A stretch of DNA of 64,000 nt, from positions 124,001 through 188,000 of the forward strand of contig NZ_LYXZ01000040.1 of NCBI RefSeq assembly GCF_001676615.1, written 5' to 3'. Positions 41,624 to 51,298 of the stretch are shown here, one piece after another. The notes under the pieces are model-generated. The model was not told the origin of the DNA, did no database searches, and saw only the letters and a program-made list of their open reading frames with translations. The DNA is from Labrys sp. WJW. GTDB taxonomy: Bacteria; Pseudomonadota; Alphaproteobacteria; Rhizobiales; Labraceae. Position 1 is the first letter of the stretch, and the number at the start of each line of letters is the position of its first letter. The position numbers were made by a program, and so were the translations under genes.

Positions 41624-43696
41624 ATGCTCCTGCGCAAGAAACTGATCAGTCTGGCTGGTACGCTGATGCTCGCCGTCTCGCCCACGGCGATCGTGCTGGT
41701 GCAGGACGCGCTGGCGCAGGATGCCCAGGCGCCGACGACGGAAGCACCCGCGCCGGGCGCCAAGCCCTCGGTCGAAGATATCCTGAAGCGCCACAAGAAG
41801 GGCGGCGGCCAGGATGGCGAGGGCGCGCCGGCAAAACGGGCCGCTCCTGCCGAATCGCAGGACCAGGATGGCGGCGCTCCGGCTGCCAAGCCGAAGCGGC
41901 AGAAGCCGAGCGCCGAGCAGGACGGCGCAGCATCCGGTTCAGGCGGTGACGAAACGCCTGCCGCCAAGCCCCGCCGCCAGAAGCCGGCCCCCGGGGCCGC
42001 CGGCCAGGACGCGCCCGGCGAACCCGCGCCCGGCGAAACGCCCCCCGCTGCCAAGCCCAAGCGCCAGAAGCCGGCTGCCGATTCGGCCGGCGAGGAAGCT
42101 CCCGGCAAGCCAACCGCGGGAGAACCTGCACAGGAGGCCCCGGCCGCAAAGCCCAAGCGCCAAAAGCCCACAGCGCCTAGCGACACCACGGGACAAGACA
42201 CGCCCGCAGCAAAACCCCGCACTCCCACCGAGCCGGATGCGGATCAAGGCAGCGGCGCGCCCGCGCAGACCAAGCCTGTCCAGCCCAAGCCCGTGCCCCG
42301 GCAGCCCGCCGCCGGCGACGGCCAGCCGGGCGCAGGACAGGAAAACGGCGGCACGCCCGAACCGCGCGGCAAGCGCCGCGACCGTACCCAGGGCCAGCCC
42401 GGCACCGAGGGGACGCCGCAGGGCCTCGACAACGGCCAGCCGGATAGCCGTCCCTTGGATGGTCGCCCCGGCGGCCGCAACCAACTCCCCGGTCAAGGCG
42501 GGATTCCCCTGCCGGCCGACGGCACGCAACAGGGGCAGGAAGGCCGTCCGGGCCTTCCGCCGCAACCGGAGAACGGCGGCCAGCAAGGCCAGGGCCGCCC
42601 CCTGCAGGGCCCGGTCGACCGGGCGGCGGAGCAGCGTGCCATCGGCCTGTTGGGCGACACCACACCGCCCGATCGTCTCAACGACCAGCAATTGCGCCAG
42701 CGCCTTAACGTCTATCGCTCGGCCCTGTCCGCCGGCAACCTGTCGGAAGCTACCGAACAGGCCCTGATCCAGCGCCTGAACGGCGCGCGCGCCGCCCTGC
42801 GCAATCGCGTGGCCGACCAGGAATATGGCGGCGAACAGCAGCAGGGCCAGAGCGGGCAGGGCTCGCCCTTCGGCCGCTCCCAGTTCCGCCAGGGCTCGCC
42901 CCGGCCGCAGGACATCCCCGCGATCCTGGCGGACCGGCGCCCCTCCAACGTGCTGACCGTCGACCAGCTCAACCGGCGCATCCTGGTCTATCGCGATGCC
43001 GCCAACGACCAGCGCTACAACCCCGAGGATCGCGAGGCCTTCGCGCAATATCTGCAGGACGATCGCAACGACCTGCGCCGCCGCCTGTTGAGCGATCGTG
43101 GCCAGCGCACCGACCGCCTGCGCCGCTATGAAGGCGACGGGCATTTCGACGTGGACATCAATCCGCGTGGACAGCGCTACCAGAGCGTCTGGGCCGCGGA
43201 AGTCGACGACGACCAGATCGAGCAGCAATTCGCCTCCCGTCCGCTCAAGCCGCTGCCGCGCCGCTATGCGCGGTCCGAATTCCTTGCCCAGCCCGAAGCG
43301 GTGATGGAACAGCCGGCCATCCGCCAGTCCATCCCCAGCGTGGAACTGGACACCATTCATTTCGGCTTCAACGAATCATTCGTGCGCGAGGAGGAGATCG
43401 CCAATCTCGACCGCATCGGCCGCATCATCGAGCGGATCGTGGCCGCCCATCCCAACGAGGTCTTCGTGATCGAGGGCAATACCGATGCGGTGGGTGACGA
43501 TGCCTATAATCTGCGCCTGTCCAAGGAGCGGGCCGAGGCGGTGAAGCAGGCCCTGACCCAATATTACGTGATCGCGCCGGACAACCTGGTCACGGCGGGC
43601 CTCGGCGAGCGCTATCTCAAGATCCCGACGCCCGAGCCCGAGCAGGAGAATCGCCGCGTGACCCTGCGCCGCATCACGCCCCTGTTGCAGAACTGA
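41624..43696 (+). CDS. OmpA-family envelope protein with long Lys/Pro-rich repeat region
   Basis: 690 residues from ATG 41624 behind GAGAGG. Signal peptide near residues 1-32 (LISLAGTLMLAVSPTAIVLV, then QDALAQDA). Residues about 35-220 hold four copies of AAKPKRQKP/AAKPRRQKP spaced 25-35 residues apart plus a degenerate fifth, then a Gly/Gln/Pro-rich disordered span to about 340. A helical region follows, and the OmpA peptidoglycan-binding domain closes the protein (about 585-690: DTIHFGFNESFVREEEIANL, then VIEGNTDAVGDDAYNLRLSK, with NLRLSxxRA). The basic-Pro repeats may cross the wall or bind LPS/glycan. The domain is intact. Confidence 0.9.
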   Translation: MLLRKKLISLAGTLMLAVSPTAIVLVQDALAQDAQAPTTEAPAPGAKPSVEDILKRHKKGGGQDGEGAPAKRAAPAESQDQDGGAPAAKPKRQKPSAEQDGAASGSGGDETPAAKPRRQKPAPGAAGQDAPGEPAPGETPPAAKPKRQKPAADSAGEEAPGKPTAGEPAQEAPAAKPKRQKPTAPSDTTGQDTPAAKPRTPTEPDADQGSGAPAQTKPVQPKPVPRQPAAGDGQPGAGQENGGTPEPRGKRRDRTQGQPGTEGTPQGLDNGQPDSRPLDGRPGGRNQLPGQGGIPLPADGTQQGQEGRPGLPPQPENGGQQGQGRPLQGPVDRAAEQRAIGLLGDTTPPDRLNDQQLRQRLNVYRSALSAGNLSEATEQALIQRLNGARAALRNRVADQEYGGEQQQGQSGQGSPFGRSQFRQGSPRPQDIPAILADRRPSNVLTVDQLNRRILVYRDAANDQRYNPEDREAFAQYLQDDRNDLRRRLLSDRGQRTDRLRRYEGDGHFDVDINPRGQRYQSVWAAEVDDDQIEQQFASRPLKPLPRRYARSEFLAQPEAVMEQPAIRQSIPSVELDTIHFGFNESFVREEEIANLDRIGRIIERIVAAHPNEVFVIEGNTDAVGDDAYNLRLSKERAEAVKQALTQYYVIAPDNLVTAGLGERYLKIPTPEPEQENRRVTLRRITPLLQN

Positions 43697-43713
43697 CGGC
43701 TACCATCACGATC

Positions 43714-43748
43714 GCGGCGCACATCCCTGTCGGATGCGCGCCGCTTTT
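43714..43748 (+). terminator. Rho-independent terminator after the OmpA gene
   Basis: GCGGCGCACATCC pairs with GGATGCGCGCCGC (one mismatch) and is followed by TTTT. It separates the OmpA transcript from lysC. Confidence 0.75.
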
Positions 43749-43928
43749 GCTTGCCATCCTCGGCCCTTTCGCTTAAATCCCGCGGCGCGGTGACCGCAGG
43801 TCTCCGCATCTCCTCGCCTCATGCATGTAGCCACGGCCGGGACCGCATCCTGGCCCGCTTTTGTGCGGCGTCCCCTCATCGAGAGCGTCTTACCAACGTT
43901 CGAGAATTCATCGGAGCCTAGTGGCCGT

Positions 43929-45179
43929 ATGTCCGGCAGCCCGCGTCCCCGTCTTGTCATGAAGTTTGGCGGCACCTCTGTCGCCACTGTCGAGCGCATC
44001 AAGAATGTGGCGCAGCATGTCAAACGCGAGGTTGCCGCCGGCTATGACGTGGCGGTGGTGGTCTCCGCCATGTCCGGCAAGACCAATGAGCTGGTCGGCT
44101 GGTGCAACGAGGCCTCGCCGCTGTATGACCAGCGCGAATACGACACCATCGTCGCTTCCGGCGAACAGGTGACCTCGGGCCTGCTCGCGCTGACGCTCAC
44201 CAGCATCGGCATCAAGGCCCGTTCCTGGCAGGGCTGGCAGGTGCCGATCGAGACCTCGGCCGCCCACGGCTCCGCGCGCATCTCGGCGATCCCCTCCAAG
44301 AATCTCGACGACGGCTTTGCTGCCGGGGAAGTTGCGGTGATTTCCGGCTTCCAGGGCATCGAGCCCCTGAGCGGGCGCATCACCACGCTGGGACGCGGCG
44401 GTTCCGACACCTCGGCTGTCGCCATCGCCGGCGCGATCGGAGCGGAACGTTGCGACATCTACACCGATGTCGACGGCGTCTACACCACCGATCCGCGCAT
44501 CGTACCGAAGGCGCAGCGCATGGACCGCATCGCCTTCGAGGAAATGCTGGAAATGGCCTCCCTCGGCGCCAAGGTGCTGCAGGTGCGCTCGGTGGAGCTC
44601 GCCATGGTCCACAAGGTGAAAACCTATGTAAGATCGTCCTTCGACGATCCCGAAAACCCCAATCCCGGAACCCTGATCTGCGACGAGGAAGACATCATGG
44701 AACAGCAGGTTGTGACCGGCATCGCCTATTCGAAGGATGAAGCGCAGATCACCCTGCGCGACGTGGCTGACCGCCCGGGTGTCGCCGCCGCCATCTTCGT
44801 GCCCCTGGCCGACGCCAACATCAATGTGGACATGATCGTCCAGAACATTTCGGCCGACGGCGCTTCCACCGACATCACCTTCACCGTGCCGCAGGCCGAG
44901 TTCCAGCGCGCCAAGGACGTGATCGACAAGGCCCGCAAGGACGTGGTGTGCGACAATGTCGAGACCAACATGGACGTCTCGAAGATTTCGGTGATCGGCA
45001 TCGGCATGCGCAGCCATGCCGGCGTGGCGGCAACCTGCTTCCAGGCCCTGGCCGGCCGCGGCATCAACATCCGCGCCATCACCACCTCCGAGATCAAGAT
45101 TTCGGTGCTGATCGATGCGGCCTATACCGAACTGGCGGTCCGCACGCTCCACACGCTCTACGGGCTCGACAAGGCCTGA
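43929..45179 (+). CDS. lysC: Aspartate kinase
   Basis: 416 residues from ATG 43929, the start that gives the usual MSGSPRPRLVMKFGGTSVA opening. Kinase core: VMKFGGTSVATVERI, VVVSAMSGKTNELV, ITTLGRGGSDTSAVAIAGAI, CDIYTDVDGVYTTDPRI. Two ACT domains follow (RDVADRPGVAAAIFVPLADA and SVIGIGMRSHAGVAATCFQA, then KISVLIDAAYTELAVRTLH). It phosphorylates aspartate, the committed step to lysine, methionine, threonine and diaminopimelate; the ACT domains give end-product inhibition. Next to ptsP and prfA in the conserved rhizobial order. Confidence 0.97.
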   Translation: MSGSPRPRLVMKFGGTSVATVERIKNVAQHVKREVAAGYDVAVVVSAMSGKTNELVGWCNEASPLYDQREYDTIVASGEQVTSGLLALTLTSIGIKARSWQGWQVPIETSAAHGSARISAIPSKNLDDGFAAGEVAVISGFQGIEPLSGRITTLGRGGSDTSAVAIAGAIGAERCDIYTDVDGVYTTDPRIVPKAQRMDRIAFEEMLEMASLGAKVLQVRSVELAMVHKVKTYVRSSFDDPENPNPGTLICDEEDIMEQQVVTGIAYSKDEAQITLRDVADRPGVAAAIFVPLADANINVDMIVQNISADGASTDITFTVPQAEFQRAKDVIDKARKDVVCDNVETNMDVSKISVIGIGMRSHAGVAATCFQALAGRGINIRAITTSEIKISVLIDAAYTELAVRTLHTLYGLDKA

Positions 45180-45443
45180 GCAACCGCGCCTTGTCCTCGT
45201 GACGACGGCACAGCGCCTCGATGACGCAGTGCCCGGAAGAAACGGAAATACTTCTTTCAATTTCCGTGAAATCTTGCGACAGAACAAAAAGTTAGTGCGT
45301 GCTTCGTTTGGATTCTCGCGCGAGGGACGCCCCTTATTCATTTTGTGACCGGCCGCTTCGCCAGAACCGGCCGGCGCTCTGAGGCAGCGGACGGCCCCGG
45401 GTTCGCCGGGTCGCCAGACCTGTCGAGGACATGGAGGCATCGG

Positions 45444-47708
45444 ATGCGTGGCGCGATCGGCGGCCCGCGCCTGCTCCTCAAGCGGCTCCGCGAAGTCATG
45501 GCGGAGCCTGTTTCGGCGCAGGAGAGGCTGGACAAGACCGTGGTCTTGATCGCCGCGAACATGGTCGCGGAGGTCTGCTCGGTCTATGTCCTGCGCACCG
45601 ACGGCACGCTGGAACTTTATGCCACCGAAGGCCTCAATCCGAACGCGGTGCATTTGACCACCATGCGCAAGGGCGAAGGCCTGGTCGGCCTCGTCGCCAA
45701 GGAGGCCGAGCCGGTCACCACCTCGGACGCGCAGCACCATCCCTTGTTCGCCTACAAGCCGGAGACGGGCGAAGAGATCTACAACGCCTTCCTCGGCGTG
45801 CCGATCCTGCGCGCCGGCGAGACGCTCGGCGTCCTGGTGGTGCAGAACAAGGCCCAGCGCGCCTATTCGGAAGAAGAGATCGAGGCGCTCGCTACCGTCG
45901 CCATGGTGCTGGCCGAGATGATCGCCTCCGGCGAGCTCCAGGCCCTGGCCCGCCCGGGCGCCGACCTCGCCAGCCGCCGCGCCCTGCAGCTGACCGGCGC
46001 GCCGCTCTCCGAAGGCGTCGGCCTCGGCCATGTCGTGCTGCACGAGCCGCGCGTGGTGGTGAAGACCCTGATCGCGGACGATGTCGGCCGCGAGACCGAT
46101 CGCCTCGACAATGCCATCGTCGGCCTGCGCGATGCCATCGACGCCATGCTCGACCGCGGCGACCTCGCCCGCGCCACCGAGACGCTCGACGTGCTCGAAG
46201 CCTATCGCATGTTCGCGCAGGACCGTGGCTGGATCACCAAGATGCGCGAGGTCATCGCCACCGGCGTCACTGCCGAGGCGGCGGTGCAGCGCGTGCAGTC
46301 CGATACGCGTGCGCGCATGCAGCGCGTCGCCGATCCGATCCTGCGCGAGCGCCTCTACGATCTCGACGATCTCGCCAACCGCCTGCTGCGCCAGCTCACC
46401 GGCGACGGACATCACGTCCCCTCCGAGTCCATGCCCAAGGATGCGGTGCTGGTGGCGCGTTCGATGGGGCCGGCGGCCCTGCTCGATTATTCGCGCGACA
46501 ATCTGCGCGGCCTCATCCTCGAAGAAGGGGGGCCGACCAGCCACGTCGCCATCGTGGCGCGGGCACTCGGCATTCCCACCGTGGGCGAGGTCGAGGGCAT
46601 CACCAGCCTGGTCGAGCAGGGCGACGCCATCATCGTCGACGGCTCGGTCGGCGAAGTCCAGGTGCGCCCGGCCCCGGATGTCGAGCATGCCTATGCCGAG
46701 AAGGTGCGCTTCCGGGCCAAGCGCCAGGAGCAATATCTCGCCCTTCGCCACAAGCCGAGCCGCACCCGCGACGGCTGCGATATCAAGCTCTATATCAATG
46801 CCGGCCTCCTGGTCGACCTGCCGCACATCAAGGAAAGCGGCGCCGACGGCATCGGGCTGTTCCGCACCGAGCTGCAGTTCATGATCGCCTCGCAGTTCCC
46901 GCGCACCGGCGAGCAATATGCGCTCTACAAGGCCGTGCTGGAGGCGGCCGGCGACCGGCCGGTGACTTTCCGCACCCTCGATATCGGCGGCGACAAGGTG
47001 CTGCCCTATATGCACCAGATCGAGGAGGAGAACCCGGCGCTTGGCTGGCGGGCCATTCGCCTCGGCCTCGACCGCCCCGGCCTGATGCGCTCGCAGCTCC
47101 GCGCCCTGCTGCAGGCCGCCGCCGGGCGCGAGCTCAGGGTGATGTTCCCGATGATCTCGGCCTCCGAGGAGTTCGACCAGGCGCGTGGGGTGGTGGAGCG
47201 CGAGATCACCTTCTTGCGCCGCCACGGCAAGCCCCTGCCCGATCTGGTCAAGCTCGGCGCCATGGTCGAGGTTCCGAGCCTGCTGTTCCAGCTCGACGAG
47301 ATCCTGCAGCGCACCGACTTCCTGTCCGTCGGCTCGAACGATCTCTTCCAGTTCCTCTATGCGGTCGACCGCGGCAATGCGCGCGTGGCGGGCCGTTTCG
47401 ATACGCTCTCCCCATCGGTGATGCGCGCCCTGAAGATGATCGCCGACAAGTCCAACGCGGCCGGCGTGCCGGTGACATTGTGCGGCGAGCTCGCCTCCAA
47501 GCCGCTGGAGGCGCTTGCCCTGATCGGCCTCGGCTTCCGACAATTATCGATGACGCCGTCGGCGATCGGCCCGGTCAAGGCCATGCTGCTCGAGATCGAA
47601 GCGGCCGAGATCACCGAGCTCGTCGATCATCATCTCAAGCCCGAAGCGGACAGGCCGCTGCGCCTTGCTCTCAGGGAATTCGCCGCCGAACGCGGCATTC
47701 CATTATAG
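45444..47708 (+). CDS. ptsP: Nitrogen PTS phosphoenolpyruvate-protein phosphotransferase (EI-Ntr)
   Basis: 754 residues from ATG 45444. A GAF domain (about 20-165: AANMVAEVCSVYVLRTDGTL, then AFLGVPILRAGETLGVLVVQ) is followed by the EI N-terminal domain and the swivelling His domain with GGPTSHVAIVARAL (phospho-His at residue 367). The PEP-binding barrel has SVGSNDLFQFLYAVDRGN and the catalytic-Cys region GVPVTLCGELASKP. EI-Ntr passes phosphate to NPr and EIIA-Ntr, linking nitrogen and carbon signals; the GAF domain senses glutamine/2-oxoglutarate in relatives. Classic position between lysC and prfA. Confidence 0.96.
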   Translation: MRGAIGGPRLLLKRLREVMAEPVSAQERLDKTVVLIAANMVAEVCSVYVLRTDGTLELYATEGLNPNAVHLTTMRKGEGLVGLVAKEAEPVTTSDAQHHPLFAYKPETGEEIYNAFLGVPILRAGETLGVLVVQNKAQRAYSEEEIEALATVAMVLAEMIASGELQALARPGADLASRRALQLTGAPLSEGVGLGHVVLHEPRVVVKTLIADDVGRETDRLDNAIVGLRDAIDAMLDRGDLARATETLDVLEAYRMFAQDRGWITKMREVIATGVTAEAAVQRVQSDTRARMQRVADPILRERLYDLDDLANRLLRQLTGDGHHVPSESMPKDAVLVARSMGPAALLDYSRDNLRGLILEEGGPTSHVAIVARALGIPTVGEVEGITSLVEQGDAIIVDGSVGEVQVRPAPDVEHAYAEKVRFRAKRQEQYLALRHKPSRTRDGCDIKLYINAGLLVDLPHIKESGADGIGLFRTELQFMIASQFPRTGEQYALYKAVLEAAGDRPVTFRTLDIGGDKVLPYMHQIEEENPALGWRAIRLGLDRPGLMRSQLRALLQAAAGRELRVMFPMISASEEFDQARGVVEREITFLRRHGKPLPDLVKLGAMVEVPSLLFQLDEILQRTDFLSVGSNDLFQFLYAVDRGNARVAGRFDTLSPSVMRALKMIADKSNAAGVPVTLCGELASKPLEALALIGLGFRQLSMTPSAIGPVKAMLLEIEAAEITELVDHHLKPEADRPLRLALREFAAERGIPL

Positions 47709-47817
47709 CCAGGCTGCTTTGGGAGTGCGGATGGCCCCCGTCCGCTTTTCTCCCCATGCGCCCCGTTTCCAAGATGCGGACAGGATGTCCGCGCTCCGAC
47801 ACTCCCAGGACCACCCT

Positions 47818-48897
47818 ATGCTCCCCCTCGACCGCCTTGATGCCCTGCTTCGCCGCCGCGATTTCGTCGAAGCCGAGCTCGCTTCCGGCCCCGACGCCGA
47901 TACCTATGTGACCCTGGCGCGCGAACTTGCCGAGCTCGATCCCGTCGCCGCGCTCATCCGTGAATGGCAGGGCGCGCAGGACGAGTTGAAAGGCGTCGAG
48001 GCCATCATCGCCGAACCGGCCATGGCCGGCGAGATGGCCGAGATGGCGGAGGAGGAGCGCAAGACCTTGCTCGAGCGCCTCGGCGAGCTGGAGACGGCGA
48101 TCAAGCTTTCACTGCTGCCGAAGGATGCCGCCGACGAAAAATCGGCCATCCTGGAAGTGCGCGCCGGCACGGGCGGCGACGAAGCCTCGCTCTTTGCTGG
48201 CGATCTCCTGCGCATGTATATGCGCTATGCCGATCTGCAGGGCTGGAAGACCGAGATCCTGTCCGAATCCGAAGGCACCATGGGCGGCTACAAGGACGTC
48301 GCCCTGGCCATCAGGGGCAAGGGCGTGTTCGCCAAGCTGAAATTCGAATCCGGCGTGCACCGGGTGCAGCGCGTGCCGGTGACGGAAGCCGGCGGGCGCA
48401 TCCACACCTCGGCCGCCACGGTCGCGGTACTGCCCGAGGCCGAGGAGGTCGACATCGCCATCGAGGAGAAGGACCTCAAGGTCGATGTCTTCAGGGCTTC
48501 CGGCGCCGGCGGCCAGCACGTCAACACCACCGACAGCGCCGTGCGCATCACCCATCTGCCCACCGGCATCGCCGTGGCGGTTCAGGCCGAACGCTCCCAG
48601 CACAAGAACCGGGCGCAGGCCATGGCGATGCTGCGCGCGCGCCTCTACGAGGCCGAGCGCGAGCGGGTCGACAGTGCCCGTGCGGCCGACCGGCGCGACC
48701 AGGTCGGCTCAGGCGACCGGTCCGAACGCATCCGCACCTATAATTTCCCGCAAGGCCGCCTGACCGATCACCGCATCGGCCTCACCCTCTACAAGCTCGA
48801 CCAGATCGTCGCCGGCGATGCCCTCAACGAGGTGATCGACGCGTTGGTGACCGAGAACCAGGCCAGGCTGCTCGCCGCCAGCGAGGCAAGGGCGTGA
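47818..48897 (+). CDS. prfA: Peptide chain release factor 1
   Basis: 359 residues from ATG 47818. The catalytic GGQ motif is GAGGQHVNTTDSAVRITHLP. The stop-codon reading tripeptide is PVT within HRVQRVPVTEAGGRIHTSAA. An N-terminal helical domain and a C-terminal GDRSERIRTYNFPQGRLTDH region complete the family. It reads UAA and UAG and triggers peptide release in the ribosome. The gene ends in a GTGA overlap with prmC, the methylase that modifies the Gln of GGQ. Confidence 0.97.
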   Translation: MLPLDRLDALLRRRDFVEAELASGPDADTYVTLARELAELDPVAALIREWQGAQDELKGVEAIIAEPAMAGEMAEMAEEERKTLLERLGELETAIKLSLLPKDAADEKSAILEVRAGTGGDEASLFAGDLLRMYMRYADLQGWKTEILSESEGTMGGYKDVALAIRGKGVFAKLKFESGVHRVQRVPVTEAGGRIHTSAATVAVLPEAEEVDIAIEEKDLKVDVFRASGAGGQHVNTTDSAVRITHLPTGIAVAVQAERSQHKNRAQAMAMLRARLYEAERERVDSARAADRRDQVGSGDRSERIRTYNFPQGRLTDHRIGLTLYKLDQIVAGDALNEVIDALVTENQARLLAASEARA

Positions 48898-49763
48898 GCA
48901 CGCTCGGCCACCTTTATCGGGAACTCCTCGCCGCCTTCCGCACTGCCGCACTGCCCACACCCGAACTCGATGCCCGCTGGCTGGTAGCTGAAGCGACCGG
49001 CCTGCCGTCGACCGCCATCACGCTTTCCCCCGACAGCCCTGTGACGGTCGAGGCTGCCGAGAAGGCCCGCTCCTTCCAGGCCAGGCGCCTGCAGGGGGAA
49101 CCGGTGGACCGTATCCTCGGGCACCGTGAATTCTGGAGCCTGGAATTTCGCCTGGGCCCAGCCACGCTGTCGCCAAGGCCGGATACCGAGACCATCGTCG
49201 AGACCTGCCTGTCCCTGCTGCCCGACCGTGAGGCGGCCTATCGCCTCCTCGATCTCGGCACCGGCACGGGTGCCATCCTGATCGCCCTGCTGCATGAAAG
49301 ACCGCGTGCGAGCGGGATCGGGATCGACCAAGCGGCTGATGCCCTGGCGGTCGCAGGCCTGAATGCCACCGACAACGGCGTTGCCGAGCGAGCCGATTTC
49401 CGGCTGGGAAACTGGATGGAAGGCCTGGAGGATGAAGTCGACCTCATCGTCTCCAACCCGCCCTATATCCCTTCCGCCGACATTGCCGGGCTGGAACCGG
49501 AGGTACGCGAGCACGATCCCCTGCTTGCGCTCGACGGCGGCGTCGACGGCCTCGACGCCTATCGTCTCATTGCCGCCGACGCCCCTCGCCTGTTGCGCCC
49601 TGGCGGGCTGCTGGTCTTCGAGCTCGGCATCGGCCAGGAGGAGGCTGTGGCTGGGCTGATGCATCGTGCAGGCTTCGAGATGCTCGGTCCGGCGCGCAGG
49701 GACCTCGGGGGCGTTCCCCGCGCCTTGGCAGGCAAATGGCCGGGAAATTTGCGGCAGACATGA
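48894..49763 (+). CDS. prmC: Release factor glutamine N5-methyltransferase
   Basis: 289 residues from a GTG at 48894 overlapping the prfA stop. An N-terminal helical domain precedes the Rossmann methyltransferase with RREFWSLEF-type linker (DRILGHREFWSLEFRLGP), motif I LLDLGTGTGAILIAL, and the amide-binding NPPY in VDLIVSNPPYIPSADI. It methylates the GGQ glutamine of release factors 1 and 2. The coupling with its substrate gene is the standard arrangement. It converges on carD over a shared terminator. Confidence 0.97.
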   Translation: MSTLGHLYRELLAAFRTAALPTPELDARWLVAEATGLPSTAITLSPDSPVTVEAAEKARSFQARRLQGEPVDRILGHREFWSLEFRLGPATLSPRPDTETIVETCLSLLPDREAAYRLLDLGTGTGAILIALLHERPRASGIGIDQAADALAVAGLNATDNGVAERADFRLGNWMEGLEDEVDLIVSNPPYIPSADIAGLEPEVREHDPLLALDGGVDGLDAYRLIAADAPRLLRPGGLLVFELGIGQEEAVAGLMHRAGFEMLGPARRDLGGVPRALAGKWPGNLRQT

Positions 49764-49805
49764 AATTGTCCAGGAGACGCCGTCACTCGGCGGCGTTGCG
49801 CGCAA

Positions 49806-49831
49806 AGAAAAACCCCGCCGAGGCGGGGTTT
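49806..49831. terminator. Bidirectional terminator between prmC and carD
   Basis: CCCCGCC-GA-GGCGGGG with an A5 tract on the left and TTT on the right; usable by rightward prmC and leftward carD. Confidence 0.85.
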
Positions 49832-49854
49832 CATGTCGTCGGAAGCGGAAGGCC

Positions 49855-50445
49855 TCAGGCGGCGGCTTCCTCTTCTTCCTCGGCAGCCTCGTCGAACTCG
49901 GCCTCGGCTTCCTTGGCACCACCGCGCTTGGGACCCTTGGCGAGATTGGCTTCGATCACCTTCACGGCCTCGGAATCGATGAGGTCGTCGACGGCGGCGA
50001 GTTCGCGCGCCATGCGATCGAGAGCCGCTTCATAAAGCTGACGCTCGGAATAGGACTGCTCGGGCTGAGCATCGGAGCGATAGAGATCGCGCACGACCTC
50101 GGCAATGGCGATCAGGTCGCCCGAATTGATCTTGGCTTCGTATTCCTGCGCACGGCGCGACCACATGGTGCGCTTGATGCGGGCACGGCCCTTGAGCGTC
50201 TCGAGCGCCTTGGCGACCACGGCCGGCTCGGACAGCTTGCGCATGCCGACGGAAGCGATCTTGGTGGTGGGCACGCGCAGCGTCATCTTGTCCTTGGAGA
50301 AGGAAATCACGAACAGCTCAAGCTTGAAACCGGCTACTTCCTGCTCGTCGATCGACACGATTTTGCCGACGCCATGCGAGGGGTACACAATGCTCTCGCC
50401 CGTCTTGAAACCCTGCTTCGTGGACGTCTTCTTCGCTGTCGTCAT
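49855..50445 (-). CDS. carD: CarD-family transcription regulator
   Basis: 196 residues. The N-terminal RNA-polymerase-interacting Tudor-like domain has GESIVYPSHGVGKIVSIDEQ, and the DNA-binding helical C-terminal domain has RARIKRTMWSRRAQEYEAKI, then NSGDLIAIAEVVRDLYRS (the SGDLIxIAEVVRDL hallmark). The tail is strongly acidic (EAAEEEEEAAA). CarD binds RNAP beta and the upstream edge of promoter bubbles, tuning rRNA and growth genes. Present near fdxA in many Hyphomicrobiales. Confidence 0.95.
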   Translation of the reverse strand: MTTAKKTSTKQGFKTGESIVYPSHGVGKIVSIDEQEVAGFKLELFVISFSKDKMTLRVPTTKIASVGMRKLSEPAVVAKALETLKGRARIKRTMWSRRAQEYEAKINSGDLIAIAEVVRDLYRSDAQPEQSYSERQLYEAALDRMARELAAVDDLIDSEAVKVIEANLAKGPKRGGAKEAEAEFDEAAEEEEEAAA

Positions 50446-50728
50446 GACGCTTCAACGCTCCTATCATTGGCGGATGCCGAATCGGCAGCCGCACCAAACC
50501 ACGGGCAGGCTCACGCCTGTTGCCGCAAACACCATTCGACAGTGAAACCAGGCCAAAGCTTCAAGAGCCGCCGCGAGGAACGTCGAAATGAAGGACGGTC
50601 AAAAATTCCATGTATCTATCGGCGCTACCCGCACCGACCGACTGAGATCCCTTGAAGCTGAGCACAAAAAAATTGCCCCTGTGCGGAGCAGCGGCGGGGT
50701 AACTCGGTCTCTCTCTTGACCATGCCCC

Positions 50729-50757
50729 TGTATATACCAAAAATCGGCAAAAATCAA
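50729..50757 (-). promoter_or_regulatory. Predicted sigma-70 promoter of carD
   Basis: TTGATT (50752-50757), 17-bp spacer, TATACA (50729-50734) on the minus strand. This is the best -35/-10 match in the region and implies a long untranslated leader before carD at 50445. Confidence 0.5.
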
Positions 50758-50892
50758 CGCTTTTACACGCCAAAACGGCGCGTAAAGCGCTCGTTAAGGT
50801 TGATACCGCGCGGTTTTTGTGAATAGCCGCTATGCAAAAAGCGCCGGGCATGCCCCGGGGGTACCTCGACAGATGCACGCTGCCGAAGCCCC

Positions 50893-50918
50893 AAAAGCGG
50901 GCAGCCATGCCGCCCGCA
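50893..50918 (-). terminator. Rho-independent terminator after fdxA
   Basis: Minus-strand GCGGGC-GGCATGGCT-GCCCGC followed by TTTT, about 40 bp beyond the fdxA stop. Confidence 0.7.
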
Positions 50919-50959
50919 CAGAGAAAACCGACCCCTTCGGGTTCGGCTGGAATTTGCGA

Positions 50960-51298
50960 TCAGGCGTCGCCCTGGCCCGGTTCCGGCGAGAGCAGCGGCA
51001 GCTTGTCCGGCTTGCCGTCCCACTCCTTGGCATCGGCGAAACCGTCACGCTTGACCGTGATGTTCGGCCAGCTCTGCGCGAACTTGGCGTTCAGCTCGAG
51101 CCAGGCCTCCAGACCCTTTTCGGTATCGGCCTTGATGGCATCCGCCGGACATTCGGGCTCACAGACACCGCAATCGATGCATTCGTCGGGATGGATGACG
51201 AGAAAATTCTCACCCTCGTAGAAACAGTCCACCGGGCAGACTTCCACGCAGTCCATGTATTTGCACTTGATGCAGTTCTCAGTGACCACGTAGGTCAT
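50960..51298 (-). CDS. fdxA: 7Fe-8S ferredoxin (FdxA)
   Basis: 112 residues. Cluster ligands: CIKCKYMDCVEVCPVDCFYE (the [3Fe-4S]/[4Fe-4S] first set) and CIDCGVCEPECPADAI (the second set). The remaining C-terminal 55 residues are the usual FdxA extension (WLELNAKFAQSWPNITVKRD). It carries electrons in the cytosol. It has its own terminator and about 147 bp separate it from a second, similar ferredoxin upstream. Confidence 0.97.
   Translation of the reverse strand: MTYVVTENCIKCKYMDCVEVCPVDCFYEGENFLVIHPDECIDCGVCEPECPADAIKADTEKGLEAWLELNAKFAQSWPNITVKRDGFADAKEWDGKPDKLPLLSPEPGQGDA

Larger units (their letters stand above)
50446..50959. other. carD leader and fdxA trailer region
   Basis: 514 bp. 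It holds the predicted carD promoter (50729-50757), a leader of about 280 nt, and the fdxA terminator (50893-50918). The open frames across it are not protein-like. The length of the carD leader is notable but no riboswitch fold is recognised. Confidence 0.5.

Noticed and set aside
43908..47543. 1211-residue leftward open frame opposite lysC and ptsP
   Set aside because: It is antisense to two certain genes; long stop-free antisense frames are expected in GC-rich DNA with strong third-position bias. It has His/Asp/Gly-rich composition with no domain.
50561..50908. 115-residue leftward frame between carD and fdxA
   Set aside because: It spans the predicted carD promoter and the fdxA terminator, and has no recognisable pattern.
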